A stretch of 64,000 bases of DNA. It comes from Pseudonocardia autotrophica (GTDB lineage: Bacteria; Actinomycetota; Actinomycetes; Mycobacteriales; Pseudonocardiaceae). The stretch is taken from positions 186,001 through 250,000 of the forward strand of contig NZ_JNYD01000003.1 in assembly GCF_000717175.1 (NCBI RefSeq), given 5' to 3'. The notes below the pieces were generated by a model, which worked only from the letters and a program-made list of their open reading frames with translations, was not told the origin of the DNA and made no database searches. Position numbers and translations under genes: made by a program. Below are positions 9,394 through 18,428 of this stretch, piece after piece; positions within the stretch are counted from its first letter, which is position 1; the number at the start of each line of letters is the position of its first letter.

Positions 9394-10374
9394 GTGACGA
9401 GGTGGATGATCGTGAGCCTGGCCTGCCTGCTCGCCCTGGTCGCCTGCGGGCGGCCGGCCGAGGCCCCACCGGAGGCGCCCGCGGGCGCCGGCTTCCCGGT
9501 CACCGTGACCGGGAAGCTCGGTGCGGCGACGATCCCCGCGCAGCCGGTCCGGGTCGTCGCCACGGACTGGACCAGCGCGGACATCGCCCTCGCGCTCGGC
9601 GTGGTGCCGGTGGCGGCGCAGCGGGTCCGGCTCGGCACCGACACGGGGATCCAGCCGTGGGCGCAGGAGAAGCTGGGCGGGGCGCCGGCGCCGCAGCTGT
9701 TCGGCACGGACCAGGGCGACCCGATCGAGACGATCGCGGCCGCGCGGCCGGACGTCATCCTCGCGACCAAGGACTACAACCTCGACACCGACTACGCGGC
9801 GCTGTCCGCGATCGCGCCGGTGGTGCACTACGCCGCGGCGCCCAACGCCGACTCCTGGCAGGACACCACCCGCGCGATCGCCGCTGCGCTCGGCAAGGTC
9901 GACGAGGGCGAGCAGCTGATCACGGACACGCAGAACCGGATCGCGGAGGCGCGGGACGGGAACGCGGCGCTGGGCGGCCGGACCTTCTCGTTCCTCGTGG
10001 GCCCGACCGACACCGGCGTCTACGCGGTGAACTCGGCCGACGACGTCTCCGCGCGGTTCCTCACCGAGCTCGGCCTCACCCTGTCGCCGGCCACCGCCGG
10101 CCTGCCGACGTCGTCGATCCCGGGGCGGGCGCAGCTGTCGTACGAGGAGATCGGGCGGACGGACGCCGACCTCGTGGTGGCCACCGGCTCCGCCGCCGCG
10201 CTCGGCACGCTGACCGCGCAGCCGGGCTTCGCGGCCCTGTCCGCCGCCACCGCGGGCCGGTACGTCGCGCTGTCGCCGACCGAGGCGCAGGCGATCGCCT
10301 TCCCGTCGCCGCTGAGCCTCGACTGGGCGGTGGCGCGGGTCGTGCCGCGGCTCGCGGAGGCGGCGGGACGGTGA
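9394..10374 (+). CDS. iron-siderophore ABC transporter substrate-binding lipoprotein
   Basis: Class III periplasmic-binding-type protein (FepB/FecB-like, 326 aa) that captures ferric siderophores at the outer membrane face. The N-terminus is a lipoprotein signal, MIVSLACLLALVAC, with lipobox L-V-A-C. The diagnostic segment IETIAAARPDVILATKDYN follows, then PVVHYAAAP and a C-terminal lobe. GTG at 9394 is 8 nt past a TAACCT element and probably leaderless; ATG at 9406 is an alternative. The iron box just upstream implies iron-repressed expression. No permease or ATPase gene is adjacent, so it must partner with a transporter encoded elsewhere. Confidence 0.9.
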   Translation: MTRWMIVSLACLLALVACGRPAEAPPEAPAGAGFPVTVTGKLGAATIPAQPVRVVATDWTSADIALALGVVPVAAQRVRLGTDTGIQPWAQEKLGGAPAPQLFGTDQGDPIETIAAARPDVILATKDYNLDTDYAALSAIAPVVHYAAAPNADSWQDTTRAIAAALGKVDEGEQLITDTQNRIAEARDGNAALGGRTFSFLVGPTDTGVYAVNSADDVSARFLTELGLTLSPATAGLPTSSIPGRAQLSYEEIGRTDADLVVATGSAAALGTLTAQPGFAALSAATAGRYVALSPTEAQAIAFPSPLSLDWAVARVVPRLAEAAGR

Positions 10375-10384
10375 ACCGGCGCGG

Positions 10385-11254
10385 CTAGCGCACCGCCCAC
10401 TGGTCCGGGAGCGGGACCACCGTCGCCGACGCGTTGTCGTGGCTGCCGGTGGCGAGCGCGGCGTCGACGAGGTCGCGCGCGGCGCGGGCGGGTGCGCCGG
10501 CCCGGCGGACGAGGAAGGCGATCGTCTCCTCGTCGAGCGTGCGGTGCACGCCGTCGCTGACCAGCACGAGCGTGCCCGGCCCGGCGGGGCCCCGTGCGTG
10601 GCCGACGGTGTCGGGGCCGGCGCTGCCCACCGTCGTCATCACGATGTTCTCCCAGGCCGGGACGATCTCCGTGCCGTCCTGGTCCTTTCCGCGGTCGCGG
10701 AGCCACTGCGCCACGGTGTGGTCGTGCGTGAGCAGCTCGGTGCCGCGGTCGGTGACGAGCAGGGCCCGGCAGTCGCCGACCCAGGACACCGTCCAGCCGC
10801 CGCCGGCCAGCCCGGCCGCGACCACCATGACCGCGTCGTCCGCGCCCGGCTCCAGCCGCACCGCGTCGCGCGCGGCGAGGAGCGCGTGCATCGACCCGAT
10901 CCGCGGGGCCGCGGCGACCGCCACGTCCGCGGCGACCCGGGCGGCCAGCGCGGCGGCGGCGGAGTCACCGACGCCGTCCGCGACCGCGAGGGCGAGCCCG
11001 GAGCCGGCCCCGCGCACGGCGGTGGCGTCGGCGGCGAGCCGGCGCAGCCCGCGCACCGAGGCGGACCCGGCGGCCCCGGGGGTGCGGAGGGCCGGTGGCG
11101 GCCGGAGGGGCAGGGTGTCGGTCGGGCTGTCGAGCCCAGGGTCGAACCCGGTCCCGGACCCGGCGTCGGACGGGGTGCGGGGCGCCGGGACGCCGGCGGA
11201 CACGCCGCGGGGCGGGCGGTCGGTCGGCAGCGCGGGCACAGTCGCCGGGGTCAT
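10385..11254 (-). CDS. PP2C-type Ser/Thr protein phosphatase
   Basis: Metal-dependent phosphatase of 289 aa, presumably countering Ser/Thr kinases. A Pro-rich 50-residue N-terminus precedes the catalytic domain. Metal-site motifs are present in shortened form: VADGVGDS (family DGMGG), SWVGDCRALL, LVSDGVHRTL and SHDNASATVV, which supply the expected Asp residues. The Gly-Gly-His of motif 2 is replaced by Val-Gly-Asp, so metal binding could be altered. GGGAGG lies 8 nt before the ATG. No kinase gene adjoins. Confidence 0.85.
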   Translation of the reverse strand: MTPATVPALPTDRPPRGVSAGVPAPRTPSDAGSGTGFDPGLDSPTDTLPLRPPPALRTPGAAGSASVRGLRRLAADATAVRGAGSGLALAVADGVGDSAAAALAARVAADVAVAAAPRIGSMHALLAARDAVRLEPGADDAVMVVAAGLAGGGWTVSWVGDCRALLVTDRGTELLTHDHTVAQWLRDRGKDQDGTEIVPAWENIVMTTVGSAGPDTVGHARGPAGPGTLVLVSDGVHRTLDEETIAFLVRRAGAPARAARDLVDAALATGSHDNASATVVPLPDQWAVR

Positions 11255-11445
11255 GCGGGCACCTCCCGAGGTAGTGGGCGCGGGGCGGGCCGTGAGGGGG
11301 GATTCCGGCCGACGCCACCGCGCCGCACCACCGAGAGTCCGCGCCGAACCTGTGGGGCGCCTGTGCGTGGGCTGAGGTGACGGCGTGACCCGCCCCGGTT
11401 CTCAGCTGGTCTCAGCTGTGCTCGGCGTCGCGGGGACGGGCGGGC

Positions 11446-12384
11446 TCAGCGGCCCGGTTCGCCGCCCTCGCCGAACCCGCCGTCCTTGTCGTCGCCCTGG
11501 TCGGCCAGGAAGCGCTCGACCTCGGCGGCCAGCTCGTCCGCGCTGGGCAGGTCCCCGCCGAGCCCGGCGGAGCTTCGCTCGCGGCCGGCGGCGACGGCGT
11601 CGTACTGCTTCTCCAGCGCCTCGACGACCTCGGCGACCTCGCTCGACCCCGCCACCTGCTCGGCGATCTCGGCGTCCGTGCGCTCGGCGGCCTTCGACAG
11701 CTCCTCGGTGGACAGGTAGAGCCCGGTGGCGACGGCCGTGTGGTCGATCAGGGTGCGCGCGGCCTGCGGGTACTCGGCGCGGGCCAGGTAGTGCGGTACG
11801 TGCACCGCGAAGCCCATGGCGTCGATCCCCGCCTCGCCGAGCCGGTACTCGAGCAGCGCGGAAGCGCTCCCCGGGACCTGCGCCTCGGCGAACCAGGGCT
11901 CGTGTCCCTCGACCAGCTCCTTGCGCGAGGCGTGCGCGGTGACCCCGATCGGGCGGGTGTGCGGCACGGCCATCGGGATGCCCTGCAGGGTCACCACGAG
12001 CCGGATGTTCAGCCGCTGGACGAGCTGCTCCAGCGCGGCGACGAACCGCTCCCACTGGGTGTCCGGCTCCGGGCCGGCGAGCAGCAGGAACTCGGCCTCG
12101 GCGGCGTCGGTGAGGGCGACGACGTCGAGCACGGGGGGCTCGTAGGCGACCCACCGGTCGGTGTCGAAGGTCAGCGGCGGCCGGCGCGAGCGGTAGTCGA
12201 CGAGCTGGTCGACGTCGAAGGAGGCGAGCGTGCGCGGCTCCTTGCCCTCGCGCAGCGCCTCGACCGCGAGCCGCCCCGCGCCGCCCGCGTCGACGAACCC
12301 GTCGAGCACGACCACGAGCACCGACCCGTCGGGGTTGGCGGTCACGCCCTCCTCGACCCGGTACAGCTCCGCGGGATCCAGCAC
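11446..12384 (-). CDS. PAC2 family protein (Rv2714/Rv2125-like)
   Basis: Actinobacterial member of the proteasome-assembly-chaperone-2-like family, 312 aa, exact role unknown. The start is GTG, giving (M)LDPAELYRVEEG, the usual N-terminus of the family, with GAGGAGG 8 nt upstream; longer frames begin in unlikely sequence. The core alternates strands and helices (VLVVVLDGFVDAGGAG, FLLLAGPEPDTQWERF, LVVTLQGIPMAVPHTRP). The C-terminal 90 residues form an acidic helical tail containing ERSSAGLGGDLPSADELA and ending in a Gly/Asp-rich stretch. Mycobacteria keep a PAC2 gene near ideR and sthA, both also present in this window. Confidence 0.88.
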   Translation of the reverse strand: MLDPAELYRVEEGVTANPDGSVLVVVLDGFVDAGGAGRLAVEALREGKEPRTLASFDVDQLVDYRSRRPPLTFDTDRWVAYEPPVLDVVALTDAAEAEFLLLAGPEPDTQWERFVAALEQLVQRLNIRLVVTLQGIPMAVPHTRPIGVTAHASRKELVEGHEPWFAEAQVPGSASALLEYRLGEAGIDAMGFAVHVPHYLARAEYPQAARTLIDHTAVATGLYLSTEELSKAAERTDAEIAEQVAGSSEVAEVVEALEKQYDAVAAGRERSSAGLGGDLPSADELAAEVERFLADQGDDKDGGFGEGGEPGR

Positions 12385-12633
12385 CTGTCGTACCTCCTCG
12401 TCGGCGGCCCTTGCGGGCTCCATCCTCGCGTGCAACGCCCGGCCGCCCGCACAGCATCCCCCCATTCGCGTCCGATGTGCCCGCAGGACCCGGTTCGGCC
12501 GGGACCCGCACGACGAACGGGCCGCCGCACCCCGCTCGTCCCGTGACCGGGGTGTGATCCCGCCCGGACCGGGCGTGACGTCGTCGGCGGACGCGGGCGT
12601 GTCGTCGTCCGATGACGGAGGATCTGACCCGTC

Positions 12634-13920
12634 ATGGGGAGCTGGCGCGCGTATCTGGTCTGGTCGACAGGGCTACTGGCCTATCTCGTGGGCGTCATGC
12701 ACCGGACGTCGTTCGGTGTCGCCGGGCTCGACGCGGCCGAGCGCTTCGGCGCGACCCCGGCGGTGCTCTCCGGGTTCGTGGTGCTGCAGCTGCTGGTCTA
12801 CGCGTCGCTGCAGGTCCCCACCGGCGTCCTGCTGGACCGCTTCGGCGCGAAGGCGCTCGTGCTGGCCGGCGCGCTGCTGATGGCGGCGGGCCAGGCCACG
12901 CTGGCGCTCGCCACCTCGCTGCCGCTCGCCATCGCCGCGCGGGTGCTGGTCGGCGCCGGCGACGCCTTCACCTTCATCAGCGTGCTGTCCGTGCTCAACG
13001 CCTGGTTCCCGGCCCGCCGGGTTCCCGTCCTCACCCAGCTCACCGGGCTGCTCGGACAGATCGGCCAGGTGCTCTCCGCGGTCCCGCTCGCGGCGATCCT
13101 GCACGGCCCGGGGTGGACGCCGGCGTTCCTGGCGGCCGCGGGCCTCGGCGTGCTGTCCGCGCTGGCCGTGCTCGCGGTGTTCCGCGAGAGCCCGCCCGGC
13201 AGCCCGGTCCGGCCGGACGCACCCACCCCGCGCGAGGTGCTCGACGGGCTGCGCTCCTCCTGGCGCGAGCCCGGCACCCGGCTCGGCTTCTTCACGCACA
13301 TGGGCACGCAGTTCTCCGGGACGGTGTTCGGCCTGCTCTGGGGCGTGCCGTACCTGGTCGCGGGGCAGGGCGTACGGCAGGGGACGGCGAGCGCGCTGCT
13401 GACCCTGCTCGTCGCCGTCGGGATCGTGGCGGGGCCGCTGTTCGGCACGTTCACCGCCCGGCACCCGTTCCGCCGCTCGTACCTGGTCATCGGGGTGATC
13501 GTGCTGACGGCGGCGACCTGGACGGTCGTGCTGCTGATCCCGCCGCCCGTGCCGCTGTGGCTGCTGGTCGTGCTGGTCGTGGTGCTGGCGCTGGGACCGC
13601 CCGGCTCGATGGTCGGCTTCGACTACGCGCGCACCTTCAACCCGAGCCGGCGGCAGGGGACGGCCGTGGGGATCGTCAACGTCGGCGGGTTCTCGGCGTC
13701 GCTGGTGCTCGCGCTGGTCGTCGGGCTGGTGCTGAGCGTGCTCGGCGGCTACACGCCCGCTGCGTTCCGCGCGGCCTGGGCGGTGCAGTACGTCCTCTGG
13801 GCGATCGCCCTGGTGGGGATCGTGGTGATGCGCGCGCAGGCCCGCCGCAACCTCCGCGACGCCGGCACCGTCGTTCCCACGCTGCGCGAGTTCGTCCGGG
13901 AACGGCGCGGCCGCGCGTAG
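12634..13920 (+). CDS. MFS transporter, 428 aa
   Basis: Twelve-helix major facilitator. The N-terminal half carries MHRTSFGVAGLDAAERFG in the first loop, VPTGVLLDRFGAKAL (loop 2-3 signature) and DAFTFISVLSVLNAWFPARR, a pattern of NarK/ACS-like transporters. The C-terminal half has GSMVGFDYARTFNPSRRQGTA, with charged residues that the family uses in the translocation path. The closest general type is an organic-anion or drug symporter. It is divergent from the PAC2 gene over about 250 bp, in which I see no further gene. Substrate unknown. Confidence 0.85.
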   Translation: MGSWRAYLVWSTGLLAYLVGVMHRTSFGVAGLDAAERFGATPAVLSGFVVLQLLVYASLQVPTGVLLDRFGAKALVLAGALLMAAGQATLALATSLPLAIAARVLVGAGDAFTFISVLSVLNAWFPARRVPVLTQLTGLLGQIGQVLSAVPLAAILHGPGWTPAFLAAAGLGVLSALAVLAVFRESPPGSPVRPDAPTPREVLDGLRSSWREPGTRLGFFTHMGTQFSGTVFGLLWGVPYLVAGQGVRQGTASALLTLLVAVGIVAGPLFGTFTARHPFRRSYLVIGVIVLTAATWTVVLLIPPPVPLWLLVVLVVVLALGPPGSMVGFDYARTFNPSRRQGTAVGIVNVGGFSASLVLALVVGLVLSVLGGYTPAAFRAAWAVQYVLWAIALVGIVVMRAQARRNLRDAGTVVPTLREFVRERRGRA

Positions 13921-13995
13921 GGGACCCCGAGTCGATCACCCGTTGGTGAACATCGTTACCGTTACCATCCTCGATGACGGAGGGGAGCGGGAACG

Positions 13996-14952
13996 GTGCG
14001 GATCGCGTTCGTCGGCAAGGGCGGCAGCGGCAAGACGACGACGGCGGCGCTCTTCGCGCGCTACGTGGCAGGCCGGGGCCTGCCGGTGCTGGCGATCGAC
14101 GCCGACATCAACCAGCACCTCGGCGTCGCGCTGGGGGCCGACCCGGAGGCCGCCCCGCCGCGCGCGCTGGGGAGCGACCTGACCTGGCTGAAGGACCACC
14201 TGCGCGGCGAGAACCCGCTGCTGCCCTCGGCCGACGTCATGATCAAGACGACGCCGCCCGGGCCCGGCTCCCGGCTGCTCGACCTCGACCCCGCCGGTGA
14301 GCTGCTGCGCCGCTACTCGGCCGAGGTCGGCGGTGTGCGGTACCTGGTGACGGGCGAGTTCGACGAGTCCGACATCGGCGTGTCCTGCTACCACTCGAAG
14401 ACCGGCGCGGTGGAGCTCTACCTCAACCACCTGGTCGACGGGCCGGGCGAGTACGTCGCCGTCGACATGACCGCCGGCGCCGACGCCTTCGCCTCCGGCC
14501 TGTTCACCCGCTTCGACCTCACCGTGCTGGTGTGCGAGCCGACCCGGCGCGGGGTGGGCGTCTACACGCAGTACGCGGCGCACGCGGCCGACCACGGCGT
14601 GGCGCTGCGGGTGGTCGGCAACAAGGTCACCGACGCCGAGGACGTCGCCTACCTGCGCGACGAGGTCGGCGACGCGCTGATCGGCTGCTTCTCCCAGTCC
14701 GCCTGGGTGCGCGCCGCGGAGCGCGGGCAGGTCCGGCCGGTCGACGCGCTGGAGCCCGCCAACCTCACCGTGCTGGCCCGGATCCTCGCCGACCTCGACG
14801 GCCGCACCCGCGACTGGACCGCCTACCACCGCGACACGGTCGAGTTCCACCTGCGCAACGCCCGCGCCTGGGGCGACGGCGCCACCGGCGTCGACCTCGC
14901 CGCCCAGGTGGTCCCCGACCTCCCCTACCCCGTGAGCGGCAACTGCCCCTAG
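13996..14952 (+). CDS. CooC/MinD-like P-loop ATPase
   Basis: Deviant-Walker ATPase of the SIMIBI class, 318 aa, related to CooC metal-insertion ATPases and MinD/ParA. The deviant Walker A is K8-G-G-S-G-K-T-T with the signature Lys, followed by AIDADINQHLG and, later, VAVDMTAGADAF in the position of the switch II/Walker B region. GTG is preceded by GGAGGGGAGCGGG. It is followed 48 nt later by an SCO5389-family gene, with a small hairpin at its stop codon, so the two are probably cotranscribed. A client metalloenzyme or cell-division partner is not evident here. Confidence 0.82.
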   Translation: MRIAFVGKGGSGKTTTAALFARYVAGRGLPVLAIDADINQHLGVALGADPEAAPPRALGSDLTWLKDHLRGENPLLPSADVMIKTTPPGPGSRLLDLDPAGELLRRYSAEVGGVRYLVTGEFDESDIGVSCYHSKTGAVELYLNHLVDGPGEYVAVDMTAGADAFASGLFTRFDLTVLVCEPTRRGVGVYTQYAAHAADHGVALRVVGNKVTDAEDVAYLRDEVGDALIGCFSQSAWVRAAERGQVRPVDALEPANLTVLARILADLDGRTRDWTAYHRDTVEFHLRNARAWGDGATGVDLAAQVVPDLPYPVSGNCP

Positions 14953-14961
14953 AGGGGCAGT
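14942..14961 (+). other. small hairpin spanning the stop codon
   Basis: ACTGCCCC and GGGGCAGT pair perfectly around the tetraloop TAGA, which contains the stop codon of the ATPase gene. It may attenuate transcription or translation into the next gene. Confidence 0.45.
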
Positions 14962-15000
14962 CGCCACGCACGACCCCCGTTCACCTGCAGAAAGGAAGCC

Positions 15001-15390
15001 ATGTCCCTCGACGTCCCCACCGCCGTCCTCGAGGCCGCCGAGCGCCGCGAGATGGACGACGCGCAGTTCCTCGCCGTCGTCCGCGACTCCCTGCCCTACG
15101 CGTGGGAGGTCGTGTCGGCGGCCGCCGCCGACCGCACCGGCGAAAAGCCGTTCGGCGAGCACGAGGTCCCGCCGCCCTCGGAGAAGGAGCGCGGCCAGCT
15201 GCTGCGCGCGCTCGCGAGCACCTCGATCCGCGGCGCCCTCGAGCGGCACTTCGGCGTGGTTCTGGCCTTCCAGAACTGCCACCGGGTCGCCGCGTTCGCG
15301 CCGGCCGCCGTCGACTCCGAGATCTACCGCGAGTTCATCAGCCCGCGCGGGCAGATCCTGAACCAGTCCCCGGAGCTGCGGGACTGCTGA
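15001..15390 (+). CDS. SCO5389 family protein
   Basis: Small conserved actinobacterial protein of 129 aa, function unknown. It shows the family hallmarks SLPYAWEVVS near residue 30, GQLLRALASTSIRGALERHFG and the Cys-His motif FQNCHRVAAF, then a C-terminal PRGQILNQSPELRDC. The start ATG has AAAGGAAG upstream. It follows a CooC/MinD-like ATPase on the same strand. The single conserved Cys-His pair could bind a metal, but this is speculation. Confidence 0.85.
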   Translation: MSLDVPTAVLEAAERREMDDAQFLAVVRDSLPYAWEVVSAAAADRTGEKPFGEHEVPPPSEKERGQLLRALASTSIRGALERHFGVVLAFQNCHRVAAFAPAAVDSEIYREFISPRGQILNQSPELRDC

Positions 15391-15400
15391 CGGAAAGCAG

Positions 15401-15453
15401 TATGGAACCATAATGCGCGCAGGCGTCGCCTATTCGCGCACTATGGTTCCATA
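15401..15453. repeat. long palindromic repeat, copy 1
   Basis: Arms 15401-15419 and 15435-15453 pair at 18 of 19 positions around a 15-nt loop; the core is TATGGAACCATA. It lies between convergent genes and shares its sequence with the hairpin at 15471-15506, so these appear to be copies of one element. It may also serve as a bidirectional terminator. Confidence 0.7.
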
Positions 15454-15470
15454 ACGCGGTCAGAATGCCG

Positions 15471-15506
15471 CCCGGAGCGCATTATGGTTCCACAATGCGC
15501 TCCGGG
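15471..15506. repeat. palindromic repeat, copy 2 (hairpin near the padR stop)
   Basis: Arms CCCGGAGCGCATT and AATGCGCTCCGGG pair perfectly over 13 bp around the loop ATGGTTCCAC. The loop plus inner arm repeat the motif of the neighbouring palindrome (ATTATGGTTCCA). It lies 6 nt beyond the padR stop and could terminate that gene. Confidence 0.7.
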
Positions 15507-15511
15507 TGGGG

Positions 15512-16330
15512 TCACTCCGCCAGGAGGCGGTAGATCGTCTTCCGGGCCTCGGTGAGGGCCTCGGTGGCCGTCGCGATCTGCTCGGGCGTGCCGGTCGCCA
15601 TCACCTGCTGGGCGGCGGCGTGCAGCTGCGCGAGCTGCTGCCAGAGGGCGGCGTCGGGGCCGTCCTCCTCCTCGCCGTCGAAGGCGGACCAGACCTTGTC
15701 GAGCTCCTCGCGGTGCTCCTCGACGTACGCCGTGCCCGCCTCGGTGAGGTGGACGACGCGGCGGCCGTCGGTCTGCTCCGCGCGGACCAGGCCCTCGTCC
15801 TCGAGCTGCGACAGGGTCGGGTAGACCGAGCCGGGGCTCGGCTTCCAGCGCCCGCCGGAGCGCTCGGCGATCTCCTGGATGATCTCGTAGCCGTGCCGCG
15901 GCTGCTCCGCGACCAGCGCGAGGACGGCCAGCCGGACGTCGCCGCGCCCGCGCCGCCCGCGACCGCCGGGGCCGCGCCGGCCGGGACCGAAGCCGCGGCC
16001 GCCCGGGCCGAAGCCGCGCCCGAACGGACCGCCGGGGCCGAAGCCGGGACCGAAGGGCCCGCCCGGACCGCCGGGGCCGAACCGCGGGCCGCCATGCCGG
16101 CGACGGAGGCGGTCGGCTCCGTCCTCGGCGTCGATGTTCACGTTCACGTTCACGTCGGGGCCTCCCGGTGCGGTGTCGGCGAAGGGGCCGAACGGCGGGC
16201 GGCGGTGCGGACCGCCGCGGCGACCGCGGCCGCGCGGGCCTCGGGGACCGAAGCCGGTTCCGAACGCCGGGCCGAACCCGCCGAAGCGGGGGCCGAAGGG
16301 GGAGTCCCAGGTGGGGTTGTCGGCAGACAT
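15512..16330 (-). CDS. PadR family transcriptional regulator with low-complexity N-terminus
   Basis: 272 aa. The first ~125 residues are Gly/Pro/Phe/Arg-rich with reiterated GFGPGG-type units, broken by the acidic segment NVNVNIDAEDGAD. A typical PadR winged helix then starts at DVRLAVLALVAEQPRHGYEI and continues with PSPGSVYPTLSQLEDEGLV and RRVVHLTEAG. The remainder is a helical dimerisation arm. AGAAGGAG precedes the ATG. The palindrome CGATATATCG about 55 bp upstream is the likely autoregulatory operator. Target genes beyond itself are unknown; the divergent neighbour is the acetaldehyde dehydrogenase gene. Confidence 0.9.
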   Translation of the reverse strand: MSADNPTWDSPFGPRFGGFGPAFGTGFGPRGPRGRGRRGGPHRRPPFGPFADTAPGGPDVNVNVNIDAEDGADRLRRRHGGPRFGPGGPGGPFGPGFGPGGPFGRGFGPGGRGFGPGRRGPGGRGRRGRGDVRLAVLALVAEQPRHGYEIIQEIAERSGGRWKPSPGSVYPTLSQLEDEGLVRAEQTDGRRVVHLTEAGTAYVEEHREELDKVWSAFDGEEEDGPDAALWQQLAQLHAAAQQVMATGTPEQIATATEALTEARKTIYRLLAE

Positions 16331-16384
16331 GGTGTGTCTCCTTCTCGTCGTGAGCCTCCTTGGTCGGTAGCTCGTGTGCCATCA

Positions 16385-16394
16385 CGATATATCG
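16385..16394. promoter_or_regulatory. candidate PadR operator CGATATATCG
   Basis: Perfect 10-bp palindrome in an AT-rich island of otherwise very GC-rich DNA. It is followed by a half-site CTATCG and lies between padR and the divergent acetaldehyde dehydrogenase gene. Similar ATATCG palindromes occur upstream of actinobacterial padR genes. Confidence 0.55.
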
Positions 16395-16485
16395 CTACCT
16401 ATCGCCGATGCAACCCCGAGTTTCCGTTCCGGTGAGGGAAACGCGCGGCTTCCCGCTCACGTGCCCGCACTGCCAGCCTCGTCCC

Positions 16486-17406
16486 ATGAGCCCTGGAACG
16501 GTGACGGCGGCGATCGTGGGGCCGGGCAACATCGGCACCGACCTGCTCGCCAAGCTGCGCCGCAGCAGCGTGATCGACGTCCGCTACATGGTCGGGGTGG
16601 TGGAGTCCGACGGCCTCGCCCGCGCCCGCGAGCGGGGGATCGCGGCGTCCGCGGAGGGGGTGGACTGGCTGCTGCGGCAGGACCCGCTGCCCGAGATCGT
16701 GTTCGAGGCGACCTCGGCGAAGGTCCACACCGCGAACGCCCCGCGGTACGCCAAGGCGGGTGTCCGGGCCGTCGACCTCACCCCGGCGCACCTGGGTCCA
16801 ATGGTGTGCCCGCCGGTGAACCTGCACGCGCACCTCGACGCGCCGAACGTCTCGATGATCACCTGCGGCGGGCAGGCGACGATCCCGGTGGTGCACGCGG
16901 TCTCGCGGGTGACGCCGGTGCCGTACGCGGAGATCGTCGCCTCCGTCGCGTCGCGGTCCGCGGGCCCCGGGACCAGGGCGAACATCGACGAGTTCACCCA
17001 CACCACCGGGCGTGCGGTCGCGGAGGTCGGCGCCGCGGACCGGGGCAAGGCGATCATCGTCCTCAACCCGGTCGAGCCGCCGATGATCATGCGGGACACG
17101 GTGTTCTGCATGATCGGCGGCGACGCCGACCGGGCCGCGATCGCCGCGTCGATCCACGAGATGGTCGCCGAGGTCCAGCGGTACGTCCCCGGCTACACCC
17201 TGCGCGCGGAGCCCCAGTTCGACGAGCCCCGCGAGACCTGGGGCGGGCACGCGCGCGTCGCCACGTTCCTCGAGGTCAAGGGCAACGGCGACCACCTCCC
17301 GCCCTACGCCGGGAACCTCGACGTCATGACCGCCGCCGCGGCACGCGTGGGCGAGCTGATGGCCCAGCAGAAGATCGAGCAGCAGACCATCGGAGCCCAG
17401 GCATGA
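16486..17406 (+). CDS. acetaldehyde dehydrogenase (acylating), DmpF/MhpF/HsaG type
   Basis: Converts acetaldehyde (or propionaldehyde) plus CoA and NAD+ to the acyl-CoA; last step of meta-cleavage pathways. 306 aa, normal length. The Rossmann motif [13 protein letters not shown] is near the N-terminus, the catalytic Cys is C127 in [11 protein letters not shown], and the C-terminal [19 protein letters not shown] is typical. Start chosen by family N-terminus; an upstream in-frame ATG would add 42 unrelated residues. It overlaps the aldolase gene by ATGA, as expected for the channelling aldolase-dehydrogenase complex. Confidence 0.93.
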   Translation: MSPGTVTAAIVGPGNIGTDLLAKLRRSSVIDVRYMVGVVESDGLARARERGIAASAEGVDWLLRQDPLPEIVFEATSAKVHTANAPRYAKAGVRAVDLTPAHLGPMVCPPVNLHAHLDAPNVSMITCGGQATIPVVHAVSRVTPVPYAEIVASVASRSAGPGTRANIDEFTHTTGRAVAEVGAADRGKAIIVLNPVEPPMIMRDTVFCMIGGDADRAAIAASIHEMVAEVQRYVPGYTLRAEPQFDEPRETWGGHARVATFLEVKGNGDHLPPYAGNLDVMTAAAARVGELMAQQKIEQQTIGAQA

Positions 17407-18428
17407 CGCGCCCGCAGCTCGCCCACGACGTCCGGATCGTCGACACCACGCTGCGCGACGGCAGCCACGCCATGGCGCACCGGTTCACCGAGACCCAGGT
17501 CCGCGACACCGTCCGCGCGCTCGACGCGGCCGGCGTCGAGGTCATCGAGGTGACCCACGGGGACGGGCTGGGCGGCTCGTCGTTCAACTACGGCTTCTCC
17601 CGCACCGACGAGATGCAGCTGATCGCCGCCGCTCGCGAGGAGGCGCGGCGGGCCAAGATCGCCGTGCTCCTGGTGCCGGGCATCGGGACCGTGGAGGACC
17701 TGCGAAGAGCGCGGGACCACGGCGCCGACATGGTCCGCGTCGCCACCCACTGCACGGAGGCCGACGTCTCGCCCCAGCACTTCGCCGCGGCCCGTGACCT
17801 GGGGATGGAGACCGCCGGATTCCTGATGATGGCGCACCGCACGCCGCCGGAGGACCTCGCGAAGCAGGCGCGGATCATGGTCGACGCGGGCTGCCAGGCC
17901 CCCTACTGCACCGACTCCGCCGGCGCGCTGCTCCTGCACGAGGCGCGGGCGCGGTTCGAGGCGCTCGTCGCCGAGGTGGGCGACGAGGCCTGGGTCGGCT
18001 ACCACGGCCACCAGAACCTGTCCTTCGGCGTGGCCAACTCGGTGATCGCCCAGGAGGTCGGCGTCCGGTACATCGACGGCTCGCTCTGCGCACTCGGCGC
18101 GGGCTCGGGCAACAGCCCCACCGAGGTGCTGGCCGCGGTGTTCGACCGGCTCGGCGTGGACACCGGGCTGGACGTCATGGGGCTGCTGCACGCGGCCGAG
18201 GACGTGGTCCGCCCGTACCTGACGCGCTGGCCGAAGATGGACCGCAACGCGATCGTGCAGGGTTGGGCCGGGGTGTACTCCAGCTTCCTGCTGCACGCCG
18301 AGGCCGTCGCCGAGCGGTACAAGGTGTCGGCCCACGAGATCCTCGAGCGCTGCGGCGAGCTCGGCCTGGTGGGCGGCCAGGAAGACATGATCATCGACGT
18401 GGCGATCGAGCTGGCGGCGGAGCGCTGA
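17403..18428 (+). CDS. 4-hydroxy-2-oxovalerate aldolase, DmpG/MhpE/HsaF type
   Basis: Mn2+-dependent class II aldolase that splits 4-hydroxy-2-oxovalerate into pyruvate and acetaldehyde, which is passed through a tunnel to the preceding dehydrogenase. 341 aa. The N-terminal [15 protein letters not shown] holds the catalytic Arg and metal-binding Asp. YHGHQN supplies the two metal His. [12 protein letters not shown] and [14 protein letters not shown] are conserved, and the C-terminal DmpG communication domain ([18 protein letters not shown]) is intact. The start overlaps the previous stop. An aldehyde dehydrogenase remnant follows directly. Confidence 0.95.
   Translation: MTRPQLAHDVRIVDTTLRDGSHAMAHRFTETQVRDTVRALDAAGVEVIEVTHGDGLGGSSFNYGFSRTDEMQLIAAAREEARRAKIAVLLVPGIGTVEDLRRARDHGADMVRVATHCTEADVSPQHFAAARDLGMETAGFLMMAHRTPPEDLAKQARIMVDAGCQAPYCTDSAGALLLHEARARFEALVAEVGDEAWVGYHGHQNLSFGVANSVIAQEVGVRYIDGSLCALGAGSGNSPTEVLAAVFDRLGVDTGLDVMGLLHAAEDVVRPYLTRWPKMDRNAIVQGWAGVYSSFLLHAEAVAERYKVSAHEILERCGELGLVGGQEDMIIDVAIELAAER

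Noticed and set aside
6408..9770. Long minus-strand frame opposite the E1-like gene
   Set aside because: Complementary shadow of 7056-9365, with composition typical of antisense frames.
18426..18428. TGA after the aldolase as a second recoded codon into the ALDH frame
   Set aside because: The aldolase ends at its normal length and the ALDH part is clearly a deleted remnant with a frame change.
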